Below are positions 1-8,286 of a stretch of DNA of 64,000 nt, piece by piece; the first letter of the stretch is position 1; every line of letters starts with the position of its first letter. The stretch covers positions 1 through 64,000 of the forward strand of contig QFPK01000009.1 of the NCBI GenBank assembly GCA_003248865.1. The letters are read 5' to 3'. The position numbers and the translations under genes are program-made. This stretch comes from Sphingomonas sp. (GTDB lineage: Bacteria; Pseudomonadota; Alphaproteobacteria; Sphingomonadales; Sphingomonadaceae). The notes under the pieces were generated by a model that worked only from the letters and a program-made list of their open reading frames with translations, searched no databases and was not told where the DNA came from.

Positions 1-1074
1 GTTGGGGCTTCATCTTCGTTCCTTCGTCACTACGACGAAGCCCCAACCCTCCTTAAATCACAACCTCAAATCTGTGCCATTGGTGCTGACGCGGAACAGG
101 CGCTTCAGCAAGCAGAGCTTGCAGCCCGGCTGCCCTCGCCCCAAGATGCGGAGCACTGGTTACAGACGACAGGCGCTGGCGCCGTCATAATCATTCCACA
201 GGGTTTTGAGCGGAATATCCTGACCGGCGCACAAGGCACTGTCGCGCTCTATGGCAATGGCGCCTATCTGCTCAGGAGCAGCACCGCACTCTCCGGCGCC
301 GGACTTGCAATCACCGTCATTGCAGCGGAGGCGGCAATCGATCAGGCGATGATGCAGGGCGCACCCGTCGGGCCCGCCCTATCGCTCGTTCCCCGCCCGC
401 TTTTCAACACGCGCGAGGGCTATGGTAGCACTGTCTTTCCCGGCGTCGGCTTCCTCATCATTCACCAGACACTGCTGATGGGCCTGACGATGCTCGCCGC
501 CACCCTGCGCGAGACACTGGGACGCTTTCGTCTGCCCTCGCGCACCCTTGTCGGAATTGCTCTAGCGTTCTTCGTGATTGGCTGGGCCGACGTTGCTTAT
601 TATGCGGGGTTTGTGTTCTGGTTTCAGGACTATCCTCGCGGCGGCGCTTCTCCCGGAGCCCTGATCGTGGGCGGCAGCCTGTTCGTGGCTGCAACGGTAG
701 CCGCGGCGCTCGCGCTGGCCAGCTTCTTCCGGACGCGGGAACGGCCCCTGCAGTTGTGGATGGGCACGTCGCTCGTCATCTTCTTCCTCGCGGGTCTTTC
801 CTGGCCGGCGGAAGCGACGCCGGCCTGGCTGGCGCTCCTCGCCCGCCTCTTGCCTACGACCGCCGGCATCCATCTAATGGTCGGTCTCAATCAAATGGGC
901 GCCAGCCTTGGCGAACAGATCCGGGAGGTGCTAAACCTCACCTTCCTCATCCTTGGCTATGGTGCCTTGGCTTGGTGGCGCTTTACCCGCGGCCAGGTGC
1001 CGTTACTTGAAACTGACTCAAGCGCGACAGTCCCGCCATCACCAAACCCGGCGGCCGATCAGCGCCGCAAATAA
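1..1074 (+). CDS. ABC-2 type transporter permease, 5'-truncated by the window
   Basis: The frame is open from base 1 with no stop until 1072-1074, so the gene starts before the window and about 357 residues are seen. The first ~130 residues look like an extracytoplasmic domain. After that come about six hydrophobic segments, starting near PGVGFLIIHQTLLMG and ending near LTFLILGYGALAWWRF. This layout, with a soluble domain after the first membrane span, fits ABC-2 permeases of the YhhJ type, which work with HlyD-like and ATPase subunits in efflux. The partner genes would lie to the left and are not seen. Substrate is unknown. It could be chromosomal or ICE cargo; the sequence does not decide this. 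Confidence 0.7.
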   Translation, partial: VGASSSFLRHYDEAPTLLKSQPQICAIGADAEQALQQAELAARLPSPQDAEHWLQTTGAGAVIIIPQGFERNILTGAQGTVALYGNGAYLLRSSTALSGAGLAITVIAAEAAIDQAMMQGAPVGPALSLVPRPLFNTREGYGSTVFPGVGFLIIHQTLLMGLTMLAATLRETLGRFRLPSRTLVGIALAFFVIGWADVAYYAGFVFWFQDYPRGGASPGALIVGGSLFVAATVAAALALASFFRTRERPLQLWMGTSLVIFFLAGLSWPAEATPAWLALLARLLPTTAGIHLMVGLNQMGASLGEQIREVLNLTFLILGYGALAWWRFTRGQVPLLETDSSATVPPSPNPAADQRRK

Positions 1075-1370
1075 ACGCTGGCCTCACAACACCCTCATCG
1101 GCGCAGAGATCGCCCCCATGCCTCGTCGCCTCGATTGTCGTAGCGGGCCGGCCAAGCGGGTCTTCCTTGGGCAGTTTCCGACGGACGATTGCTCGTCGCG
1201 CCCTCCGCTGAAGCCTGCTAATCTGGGCGCTCCGCCGTTCGGGCGAGCGATGAGACTTTTATGGAGATCTAATAATTTATTACTGTCAATTGTCGAGGGC
1301 GATTAACTCCACTGCTCAGTATAAGCGGGCGAAATGAAGCGGTTATCTCCCGTCCTGGAAAGCAAACCTT
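1075..1370. other. Intergenic region upstream of the histidine kinase
   Basis: About 300 bases without a convincing gene. The last ~100 bases are clearly more A+T-rich than the surroundings (around 1260-1330) and probably contain the promoter of the downstream kinase gene. No clear -35/-10 pair or operator could be assigned by eye. Confidence 0.4.
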
Positions 1371-2477
1371 ATGCATCGAGAGCCAGATGATTTGACCTTG
1401 GGCGTCGCGGAGGAGCCAAGTCTCAACCCGAGCGGCGGATTCGCGTTAGATCCGTCGGACCGGAGCGCGATGCGCGCACGTGTCGACGCCTTTGACTGGA
1501 GTTCGACGCCTCTTGGACCGCGCGAGGCGTGGCCCGCCGAACTGAAGATCATCGTCCGGCAGATTCTCGATTCCCACTTCCCCAAGGCCATCGTGTGGGG
1601 ACCGGATCTCATCACCATCCACAATGATGCCTTTCTGCCGATCCTCGGCGGGAAGCCCGAGGCGCTGGGCAGACCGTTTTCCGAAGTCTGGGCGGAAGTC
1701 TGGGATGAGATCGGCCCGATCGTGGACAAGGCCTATGCAGGTGAATCGACCTATATTGAGGATTTCCGGCTCTGCGTCGACCGATCTGGCATTCCAGAAG
1801 ATGCCTGGTTCACCTTCTGCTACAGTCCGCTGCGGCGCGCCGACGGCAGCGTTGCCGGCATGCTCGACACCGTGATCGAGACGACGGGCAAGGTACGCGC
1901 CCAGGCCGACCTCGCGCTCGCGAACCAGGAACTGGCGCATCGTCTCGGCAATACCCTGGCCCTGGTGCAGGCGATCGCCTCCCAGACCCTGCAGGGCCTT
2001 ACGGACGAGGAAGCGCTGGCCTCATTTGGCCAGCGACTCGGCGCGTTGGGGAAAGCGCATGATGTCCTCGTTCGCCAGAGCTGGTCGGCGGTATCCTTCC
2101 TGCAGGTGGTACGGGGCGCCGTAGAACCTCACGACAACGGCGATCAGATTCGGGTCGAGGGACCGGATTTGAAGATCGGATCACGTGCCGCTGTTTCGCT
2201 CGCCCTGCTTTTGCATGAACTCGCGACAAACGCCGTCAAATATGGCGCCCTGTCGGTATCGGGGGGAACCGTCGGCATCTCCTGGGCCGTTGAGCCCGAC
2301 GAACTGGCGCTCCATTGGCGGGAGAGCGGGGGTCCTCCCGTCGAAAAACCCAGACGGATCGGATTCGGCACGCGATTGATCAAGATGGGCCTGAGCGGCG
2401 GCACAGTAGAGCGACGCTTTGAACCGGATGGATTCAAGCTGGACATGACCGTTTCCATCGCCTCACTCGCGAGCTGA
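1371..2477 (+). CDS. HWE-family sensor histidine kinase with N-terminal PAS-like domain
   Basis: A cytosolic 368-residue sensor kinase with no membrane span. Residues ~35-175 resemble a PAS fold (FDWSSTPLGPREAW, then IVWGPDLITIHNDAF). The phospho-acceptor block AHRLGNTLALVQAIASQTL puts the histidine at about H190. The N-box HELATNAVKYGALS starts at H282, followed by a glycine-rich G-box. This set is typical of HWE/HisKA_2 kinases of alphaproteobacteria, often light or general stress sensors. GGAAAG sits eight bases before the 1371 ATG and supports that start. No response regulator is adjacent, so it looks orphan. Signal and partner are unknown. Confidence 0.82.
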   Translation: MHREPDDLTLGVAEEPSLNPSGGFALDPSDRSAMRARVDAFDWSSTPLGPREAWPAELKIIVRQILDSHFPKAIVWGPDLITIHNDAFLPILGGKPEALGRPFSEVWAEVWDEIGPIVDKAYAGESTYIEDFRLCVDRSGIPEDAWFTFCYSPLRRADGSVAGMLDTVIETTGKVRAQADLALANQELAHRLGNTLALVQAIASQTLQGLTDEEALASFGQRLGALGKAHDVLVRQSWSAVSFLQVVRGAVEPHDNGDQIRVEGPDLKIGSRAAVSLALLLHELATNAVKYGALSVSGGTVGISWAVEPDELALHWRESGGPPVEKPRRIGFGTRLIKMGLSGGTVERRFEPDGFKLDMTVSIASLAS

Positions 2478-2718
2478 CGGCACAAATCGAGAGGCTGCTG
2501 GGAGGCCCGCATGTTGGCCGCTTCAACCACGCTGGACGACCTGTGCGCCGGACGGTTCGAACGCGCGGCGGTGCTCATCCCCTGAGCGGTCGCCCGGACC
2601 GAACGCGTCGTGCGAGCGTCGACCTCGATCGCTGCCGGGGCCAGGCTGTCATGAGGCGACAACGATCGCTCGCGCCACGACCGACAGAATGAGAGGGGCG
2701 CGCGTGGTGCGACTGGGG

Positions 2719-3432
2719 TCAGTCCGCTGGAGGGGGCGGCTGGATTGCCTGCGCGTCTGCGATGGGGGTGTCACCTTGCGTCGGGGCTATCGGCTTCGAC
2801 TGCCTGTAGGATCGGACGCGCGCCTGCTCCTCAGGGTCCGCCATGGCTGTGGCGATCTCCTCTGCTCTTCGCCAGCGCGCGCGCCATCCCCATCCTTCAA
2901 CGCCCTCCGGTGCGTCCTCGAACACCCACTTCTCAACCGGGCTATGACCGAGGATCACGGGATAGGCGCCGGCCGGAACCTGCTTCTGACTGTCGATGAA
3001 GGTCTCGTGGAACACAGACTGCACCCTCTTGCCGACTACCTCCTCATCCGCATCGTCCATCAGCTTGATGAACATGGCGGTGAAGAGCGCGGCGATGGCG
3101 CCGAAGAAGGTCCTGGTCATCTCCTTGTCGAGCGCGGGCATGCCGATGGCGTCGGGATCGAAGACGGCGTTCATGTGGACGATGATGGCGATCGCAGCCG
3201 CGGCCGCGATTCCGGGGCAGAGCGTCCAGACCGTAAAGGCGGCAATCGCCCAGCGGGGGCGTTGCGGGAGACAGCGCTTCGCAACCTGCCCTGCCGCCCA
3301 GCCCAGGCCCCAGATCGCCGCCGCGATGCCGGCTGCACACGGCCATCCGACGGCCCTGATCGCCAACGCCAGCGCCACCCCCAGGATGGCGATGAGGAAC
3401 GCCGGCAGCGCCAGGATCAGCCGACCGGACAT
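2719..3432 (-). CDS. Membrane protein of unknown function, last gene of the RES/EEP operon
   Basis: A 237-residue protein with three or four predicted membrane segments in its first ~130 residues: LILALPAFLIAILGVALALAI, a second near AAIWGLGWAAGQVA, a third near WTLCPGIAAAAAIAIIV, and possibly FFGAIAALFTAMF. A charged soluble tail of ~100 residues follows and ends in a proline-rich stretch. No family was recognised. Its ATG at 3432 overlaps the stop of the upstream 101-residue gene (ATGA), which indicates translational coupling. A longer frame extends upstream to 3537, but that part is out-of-register overlap with the preceding gene. Possible roles are a membrane effector or an anchor for the operon, but there is no direct evidence. 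Confidence 0.6.
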   Translation of the reverse strand: MSGRLILALPAFLIAILGVALALAIRAVGWPCAAGIAAAIWGLGWAAGQVAKRCLPQRPRWAIAAFTVWTLCPGIAAAAAIAIIVHMNAVFDPDAIGMPALDKEMTRTFFGAIAALFTAMFIKLMDDADEEVVGKRVQSVFHETFIDSQKQVPAGAYPVILGHSPVEKWVFEDAPEGVEGWGWRARWRRAEEIATAMADPEEQARVRSYRQSKPIAPTQGDTPIADAQAIQPPPPAD

Positions 3433-3737
3433 CAGAGCTTGGTCCGATGGGGCGGCGCATGCTCGCAGGTGAGAATGACGTCTCCGCTCGGCTCGCGGAT
3501 TCGATACATGCGCTTGTAGGGCGCCTCCATTCGACACTGGTCCTGTCCGGCCAAGGTCGCCGCCACGCGCAAGGCCGCAGCCGCCTGGAACAGAAGGGAG
3601 GTCGGCAGTTCGTCGGCACGCGCAAACGGACTCGCCTGCGCCTCGAGCGCTTCGGCCAGTCGGATGAAAGGCGTCTCCGCATCCTCATTGAGGATGGCGA
3701 CAGGGAGTTGTTCCGGTTCGTCAACGGGGGTGGTCAT
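3432..3737 (-). CDS. Hypothetical 101-residue protein in the RES/EEP operon
   Basis: A small acidic-then-basic soluble protein starting MTTPVDEPEQLPVAIL. The middle (IRLAEALEAQASPFARADELP) is likely helical, and the C-terminal part is compact and contains two cysteines. No domain was recognised. The start at 3737 was chosen over a longer in-frame extension because that extension would run back into the EEP nuclease gene, whose stop is at 3755. The gene lies 17 bases after that stop and overlaps the next gene by ATGA, so all are probably co-transcribed. A helper or immunity role is possible but only inferred from position. Confidence 0.55.
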   Translation of the reverse strand: MTTPVDEPEQLPVAILNEDAETPFIRLAEALEAQASPFARADELPTSLLFQAAAALRVAATLAGQDQCRMEAPYKRMYRIREPSGDVILTCEHAPPHRTKL

Positions 3738-3754
3738 GCGAAAGCTCCCGAATG

Positions 3755-4903
3755 TCAGGCCTCGGTCGTGATCGTCTGCAGATAGTCGTCGGCGAAATCC
3801 GTCTCGATCTCGATCCACAAGGGCGAATGATCCGACATCTGCCAGGTCCGCCATTTGCGATAGAGCGCCTCAGGCGTCTTCGCCTTGTACTTGGGGTCCG
3901 TCTCGGGATCGCTCTTGGGGGCCAGCGACGCATAGATCGCGCGATCCTCGTCAGTGTCGCGAAAGACCTCGGCGAACATGTCCACCATGCCGCCGGTCAC
4001 CACGCGGAACCGCGGATCCTTCACCCGGACCGCGATCTGATCGTAGAAATGGTCCTTGTCCTTGCGGACCTTGGCACCGTCGATCGGAGCTGGAACCTCG
4101 AAGTCGTTGGACTTCAACGCCGCCATGGTCTTGTGCTCAGGGCTGACCACGTTGAAGTCACCGAGCAGGATGTAGTTCTCCGCCTGGGCTTTTCCGGCGC
4201 CCTCGGCCTTGGCCTCCCTGTCCTGCCGCTTGGCGAAGAACTCGACCAGACGTTCGATCTCGGCGATGCGGCGCTGCAGCTGTTCGCCGGAATCCCGACC
4301 GTAGTAGATGTGCACCGTGCACAGGCTGAACCGGAACCAGCCTGCCTGAAAGGCCACCAGGAAGGGCGTTCGCGCGAACTGCTGCCTGGCCTCCGTGACG
4401 ACGGGTTGCGCATCCGGCTGATCGCTCGGTGGCTTCACCGTCTTGGGCGAGACCACGAGCTGACCCTCGGGCAGGACCACCTCGCCGGCGATCTTGCGGA
4501 ACCAGACCTTGTCCCGGCGATAGAGGAAGGCCATGCGTTCCTCGTTGCCGCCCGAACCCTCCGTCGCATCGGTGACGATATAGTCCCAGTCCCGTCCCAG
4601 GATCCGAACGAGCGTTTCCAGCGCGCTCAAATCCCGGTTGACCTCCTGCAGCGCCACCAGATCGAAACAGGCGACGATCTCGGCCAGATAGTAGAAACTC
4701 TCCGGCAGGCGCGGCCCGAAACCGAATTTGTTGGAATCGAAATCGCGGATGTTCCAGGTCGCCAGCAGCAGACTGCTCTTGCTGTTGCGCTTCCTCAGCG
4801 GCGCCAGGCTCCTGCGCATCGCGATCAGACGTTCGGCGCACCGCTTCCCGGCCGCCTTGTCGCGCCTGAAGGTCGCGCGCAGACCCGCATAGTTGTTGGA
4901 CAT
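3755..4903 (-). CDS. Endonuclease/exonuclease/phosphatase (EEP fold) family protein
   Basis: A 382-residue protein carrying the landmarks of the DNase I-like EEP superfamily: LLLATWNIRDFDSN (metal-site Asn about residue 51), LVALQEVNRD (catalytic Glu about 87), TVHIYYG, LLGDFNVVSP (Asp and Asn of the GDFN motif), and MSDHSPLWIEI (catalytic Asp-His near the C-terminus). The family cuts phosphodiester or phosphate-ester bonds in nucleic acids or lipids. The substrate cannot be predicted here. The 4903 ATG follows a strong GGGGGG-type ribosome site and was preferred over the longer frame to 4969. It lies about 130 bases after the HEPN/RES gene in the same direction. No signal peptide is seen, so a cytosolic nuclease is likely. 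Confidence 0.8.
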   Translation of the reverse strand: MSNNYAGLRATFRRDKAAGKRCAERLIAMRRSLAPLRKRNSKSSLLLATWNIRDFDSNKFGFGPRLPESFYYLAEIVACFDLVALQEVNRDLSALETLVRILGRDWDYIVTDATEGSGGNEERMAFLYRRDKVWFRKIAGEVVLPEGQLVVSPKTVKPPSDQPDAQPVVTEARQQFARTPFLVAFQAGWFRFSLCTVHIYYGRDSGEQLQRRIAEIERLVEFFAKRQDREAKAEGAGKAQAENYILLGDFNVVSPEHKTMAALKSNDFEVPAPIDGAKVRKDKDHFYDQIAVRVKDPRFRVVTGGMVDMFAEVFRDTDEDRAIYASLAPKSDPETDPKYKAKTPEALYRKWRTWQMSDHSPLWIEIETDFADDYLQTITTEA

Positions 4904-5033
4904 GGCTTGCCCCCCGTTTCCACAACTGAGAAGAGCATAGCACAGCGAACGGGACGCGGCATATAACAATGCTCCGCAAGCTCCGGGACGCTTGGGAAAT
5001 CCGGTCGGCCGACACGTTGCGCCCTGTGACCAT

Positions 5034-6257
5034 CTACCCGTCCGCCGGAACGCCGTCGTCGTCGCCGGCGGCCTGATGCGTGACGCTTACCAACTTCAGC
5101 AGATGTTCGGGGCGCACCGCCACACCCTCATCGATGCACTGCCTGTTCTCGCAGAACAGGACGAAGGCGCGGCCCGACGGATTTCGCGAACTGCGATAGA
5201 TGATCCCGTCCAGCGCATGGCCCTCGGCGGTGCGGAAGACACGTCGAAAATACTCGGTGACGATCTGCGTCGGCACATATTCGATATGCTCGCGACCATC
5301 GCGGGCGATCGGCTTGGCGATGTCGCGGGCGAAGGCCCGAAGGAAGCGCAGCGTATGGATCAGGTCGCGGCCGGCGGGCTCGAAGACGCTCGGGACGTCG
5401 GGCAGTTCGGCCAGGTCGAGCACCCTGAGCGCCCGGAGCGGCCTGAAACTCCCGATCGACAGGACCTGACCCGCATGCGCTTGCGGGTCAAAGGTCTCCG
5501 CCGTGGCGGTCGCCGCATCGAACGCGCCATAGAACATCGGGATACCCGCCGGACTCATCCGGTTGGACTGGGTTGCGAACTCGGCCGGCGGCGCGCCGAT
5601 CGCCGCCGCCCCACCATGTCCGACGCCGTCAATGCGGATCCGGATCAGTTCGGTCTCGGGCTCGAGGCTTTTGACAAGTCCATGGCCGCCCAGCTCGGAC
5701 CTGATCATCTTGGCGATCTGGCTCAGCATCTCGGCCGGGGTCAGTTCATCGTCGTCGCGAGGTTCCCGTTTCAGGAAGAAGTATCGCGTATCGTTCTTGG
5801 TGAACGCCTTGAATCTGTCCCAGCCCCACACGAGCCGCTGACTGTCGCTGCCGCGATAGAACTCCCGCTCGACCCAGCCATCCGTGTCGATGGAATCGGC
5901 AAGCGCATCGATGACATCGTCCTTCTCGCTGATTCCGTAGTCGCCGAGGACCTCCCATGTGTCCGTCACCGGCGCCTGGTAGCCGCCTTCGGCCGAGACA
6001 TACATGATGCCCTCGCTGTCGGGATGGTTCCAGTCGAACGAGATTCCGGCCAGCACCACCCCCACGAAATCGTCAAAGCTGGCGGCGACCGCTTCATGGG
6101 ATTCAGTTCCGCAGAACGAACAGCTGTGAGCCGTCAGGTTGGCCCCAATCCATTCGGCGAGCACAGGCTCCGACACGCATCCGGCGCAGATATCGCCGTC
6201 CGCGTCGCTATAGCCGCGTTCCCATTGTTCCAGCATCCACGCCTTCGCCCTGCCCAT
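5034..6257 (-). CDS. HEPN/RES fusion protein, RES-domain NAD+-degrading toxin family
   Basis: A 407-residue protein. Residues ~20-60 hold two CxxC pairs (C24/C27 and C46/C49), which match the zinc-binding N-terminal region found in HEPN/RES fusions. Residues ~205-360 resemble a RES domain: R233, Y243 and E254, then YRSS with the serine at 356/357. RES domains of Xre-RES toxin-antitoxin pairs phosphorolyse NAD+. No Xre-type antitoxin lies next to this gene; instead it heads a minus-strand operon with an EEP nuclease and two unknown proteins. AGGA just upstream supports the 6257 start. Activity as a toxin or defence effector is inferred from the family, not shown by the sequence. Confidence 0.75.
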   Translation of the reverse strand: MGRAKAWMLEQWERGYSDADGDICAGCVSEPVLAEWIGANLTAHSCSFCGTESHEAVAASFDDFVGVVLAGISFDWNHPDSEGIMYVSAEGGYQAPVTDTWEVLGDYGISEKDDVIDALADSIDTDGWVEREFYRGSDSQRLVWGWDRFKAFTKNDTRYFFLKREPRDDDELTPAEMLSQIAKMIRSELGGHGLVKSLEPETELIRIRIDGVGHGGAAAIGAPPAEFATQSNRMSPAGIPMFYGAFDAATATAETFDPQAHAGQVLSIGSFRPLRALRVLDLAELPDVPSVFEPAGRDLIHTLRFLRAFARDIAKPIARDGREHIEYVPTQIVTEYFRRVFRTAEGHALDGIIYRSSRNPSGRAFVLFCENRQCIDEGVAVRPEHLLKLVSVTHQAAGDDDGVPADG

Positions 6258-6738
6258 TCGGTCCTCGCTTCCGCCTTGTCATGCACAGGCCCGCGCTAGC
6301 ATGTCTTTGCGCCAGGCAGCACACCCCGCCGACTAGGGCGACGAAGCTGACTATCGTCGTGAGCCGCTGACGGTTCGGCGGCTTCTGATCGAAATCAGGA
6401 GGGGAAAGCCTTCCCCTGAGCTGGAGCCCGCGTGGGCTCCAGCTACCCCTTCGAGCGGGGTCGCTTTGCCCCCCGCAACGCCCCCCTTTGCGGTCATCGC
6501 GCTGCCGCGCGATGGCGTTTCCTGTGGGCCTCCCCGGGGCGCGGGTTGTGGCCGGCGCGCCCTTCTGGACGCGCCCCGGCATGCGCCAAGCCGGCCCGTG
6601 GCCGGCTCCTCCACTGACGTTCCGGCCCCGTCGGGGTGACCCCTGCCTTCTGGGGCGCGTCCGGACGGTCGCAGTCGCCGCCCACCCCCCGCTTCCGGGG
6701 AAGGCCATGTGGCTTTTGGGCGGGAAAGGAGGACAGCC
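6258..6738. other. Gene-free, hairpin-rich leader between the RES operon and ardC
   Basis: No convincing coding frame. It contains several strong inverted repeats: AGGGGAA/TTCCCCT (6400-6417), AGCTGGAGCCC/GGGCTCCAGCT (6419-6444, 4-base loop), CATCGCGC/GCGCGATG (6495-6514), an imperfect GCCGGCGCG stem (6551-6580), and AGCCGGCC/GGCCGGCT (6589-6607, 3-base loop). It probably carries the divergent promoters of the RES operon and of ardC. Confidence 0.6.
6419..6444. repeat. Perfect 11-bp inverted repeat upstream of ardC
   Basis: The arms AGCTGGAGCCC and GGGCTCCAGCT flank the loop GCGT. A second hairpin with 7-bp arms lies just before it (6400-6417). Neither is followed by a T-run, so they do not look like terminators. 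A structured-DNA, promoter or regulatory role is possible. Confidence 0.6.
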
Positions 6739-7743
6739 ATGCGTTCCAACCCCAGCCGTCGCGCCCGTGGAAAGGGCGGAGAGGGGGTTTCGGCCCCCGC
6801 CGAACCCCGCGCCAACCTCTATGACGAGGTGACGGCAAGCATCATCGCCGAGCTTGAGGCGGGCCGTTTCCCCTGGGTTCAGCCGTGGGGACGCGCAGGC
6901 GCGGCCGGACCCGGCCTCCCGAGAAACGCCCTCACCGGACGGCGCTATTCAGGCGTCAACATCCTCATGCTCTGGGGCGCGGTCATCGCGCGCGGCTATC
7001 CCTCGCAGGGCTGGCTGACGTTCAAACAGGCGCTGGCGGCAGGCGGGTGCGTCAGGAAGGGCGAGCGCGGCACCACCGTCGTCTATGCCGACCGCTTCAC
7101 CCCCGATGCCGAGAAGGCGCGCGCCCGCGAGACCGGCGAGGACGCCCGCGTCGTCCCCTTCCTCAAACGCTTCACCGTCTTCAACCTTGCCCAATGCGAA
7201 GGACTGGACGGCCTCGCCCCCGAACCCGCGCCGCTTCCCGGACGCGAGATCGTCCCCGCCGCCGAACGGCTGATCGCCGCGACCGGCGCGGACTTCCGCA
7301 TCGGGGGAGACAAGGCCTTCTATGTCCCGTCCGCCGACTTCATTCAGGTCCCGCCGCAGCCCGCCTTCCGCGACCAGATCAACTATTATCGCACCTGCTT
7401 CCACGAACTGACCCACTGGACCGGCCACCCCTCAAGGCTGGCCCGCGACCTGTCCGGCCGCATGGGCTCGCACCCCTATGCGCGGGAGGAACTGGTCGCG
7501 GAAATGGGTTCGGCCTTCGTCTGCGCGGGGAACAGCGTCATCCCGACCGTCCGCCACGCCGACTATCTCGCCGCATGGCTTGAAGTCCTTCGCGAGGACA
7601 ACCGCGCCATCTTCCGCGCCGCCAGTCAGGCCAGCAAGGCCGCCGACTTCCTGCTGGCCTTCGACGGCCCGCCCGAGAACGAAGCCGTCCCGGCCGCCGC
7701 GCCCCTCGCTTCCCAGCCCAGCCACGAAAGGATCGCGGCATGA
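6739..7743 (+). CDS. ardC: ArdC-family antirestriction protein
   Basis: A 334-residue protein with an N-terminal ssDNA-binding domain (LYDEVTASIIAELEAGRFPWVQPW, NALTGRRYSGVNILMLW) and a C-terminal zincin-like domain whose HELTHWTGH gives H222, E223 and H226 as likely metal/catalytic residues. AREELVAEMGSAF downstream would supply the third ligand. ArdC proteins protect incoming conjugative DNA from host restriction. AAAGGAGG lies just before the 6739 ATG; a frame start at 6709 lacks such a site. The stop overlaps the start of the DUF2958 gene. Its place at the head of this block, after a hairpin-rich leader, fits a leading-region gene expressed soon after transfer, which is inference. Confidence 0.9.
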   Translation: MRSNPSRRARGKGGEGVSAPAEPRANLYDEVTASIIAELEAGRFPWVQPWGRAGAAGPGLPRNALTGRRYSGVNILMLWGAVIARGYPSQGWLTFKQALAAGGCVRKGERGTTVVYADRFTPDAEKARARETGEDARVVPFLKRFTVFNLAQCEGLDGLAPEPAPLPGREIVPAAERLIAATGADFRIGGDKAFYVPSADFIQVPPQPAFRDQINYYRTCFHELTHWTGHPSRLARDLSGRMGSHPYAREELVAEMGSAFVCAGNSVIPTVRHADYLAAWLEVLREDNRAIFRAASQASKAADFLLAFDGPPENEAVPAAAPLASQPSHERIAA

Positions 7744-8138
7744 GGCTGCTGACCCCCGATTTGCGGGCGCGCCTCCTCGCCAACGCCGAGGCAGGCCATG
7801 CCGCCCGGCGCGACGGCCGTCGCGAGCCCGACCCGTCTCCCGTGGTGAAGTTCTTCAATCCCGTCGGCGCTGCCACATGGCTGGCGACCGAACTGGACCC
7901 GGACGGCGACACCCTGTTCGGCCTCGCCGACCTCGGCTTCGGCTGTCCCGAACTCGGATCGTTCAGCCTGTCCGAACTGGCGTCGGTCCGGCTGCCGTTC
8001 TGCCTCGGTATCGAGCGCGACCGGTATTTTGAAGGGCGGCTGCCGATCTCGATCTATGCCGACGCAGCCCGCCGCACCGGCTCGATCATGCAGGCCATCG
8101 GCCTGCTGCACAGCCTCCCGCACGGCCCTGCGTCATGA
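7740..8138 (+). CDS. DUF2958 domain-containing protein
   Basis: A 132-residue protein with the DUF2958 pattern: MRLLTPDLRARLLAN at the start, VVKFFNPVGAATWLATEL, DTLFGLADLGFGCPELGSFSL, then a short C-terminal helix. The family is common beside ardC and parB-like genes on alphaproteobacterial conjugative elements; its biochemical role is not known to me. The ATG at 7740 overlaps the ardC stop (ATGA), so the two are translationally coupled. Confidence 0.85.
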   Translation: MRLLTPDLRARLLANAEAGHAARRDGRREPDPSPVVKFFNPVGAATWLATELDPDGDTLFGLADLGFGCPELGSFSLSELASVRLPFCLGIERDRYFEGRLPISIYADAARRTGSIMQAIGLLHSLPHGPAS

Positions 8139-8286
8139 CTGTCCCGACCATCGATCCCGAGATTCCGACCGCCGATCCCGGCGGCGGATGAGCGCGCGGC
8201 TCTTTCCGCGCAAACCCGGCCCCGCCCGACGTCTCTTGCCGGATCAGGCGGACGGGGCCGGTCCACTCCCAAAGGAGCAGACCATC

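Noticed and set aside
2..190. 62-residue open frame at the window start
   Set aside because: Out of frame with the ABC permease, which is open from base 1 and continues to 1074.
1..3000. Left attachment repeat of the ICE
   Set aside because: I looked for a copy of the tRNA-Asn 3' end here and did not see one; the left boundary is probably outside the window.
3752..4966. 404-residue open frame on the plus strand
   Set aside because: Mirror of the EEP nuclease gene on the other strand; only the minus-strand frame has recognisable motifs.
6258..6738. CRISPR array or tandem repeat array
   Set aside because: The stems differ from each other and there are no regularly spaced identical repeats with unique spacers.
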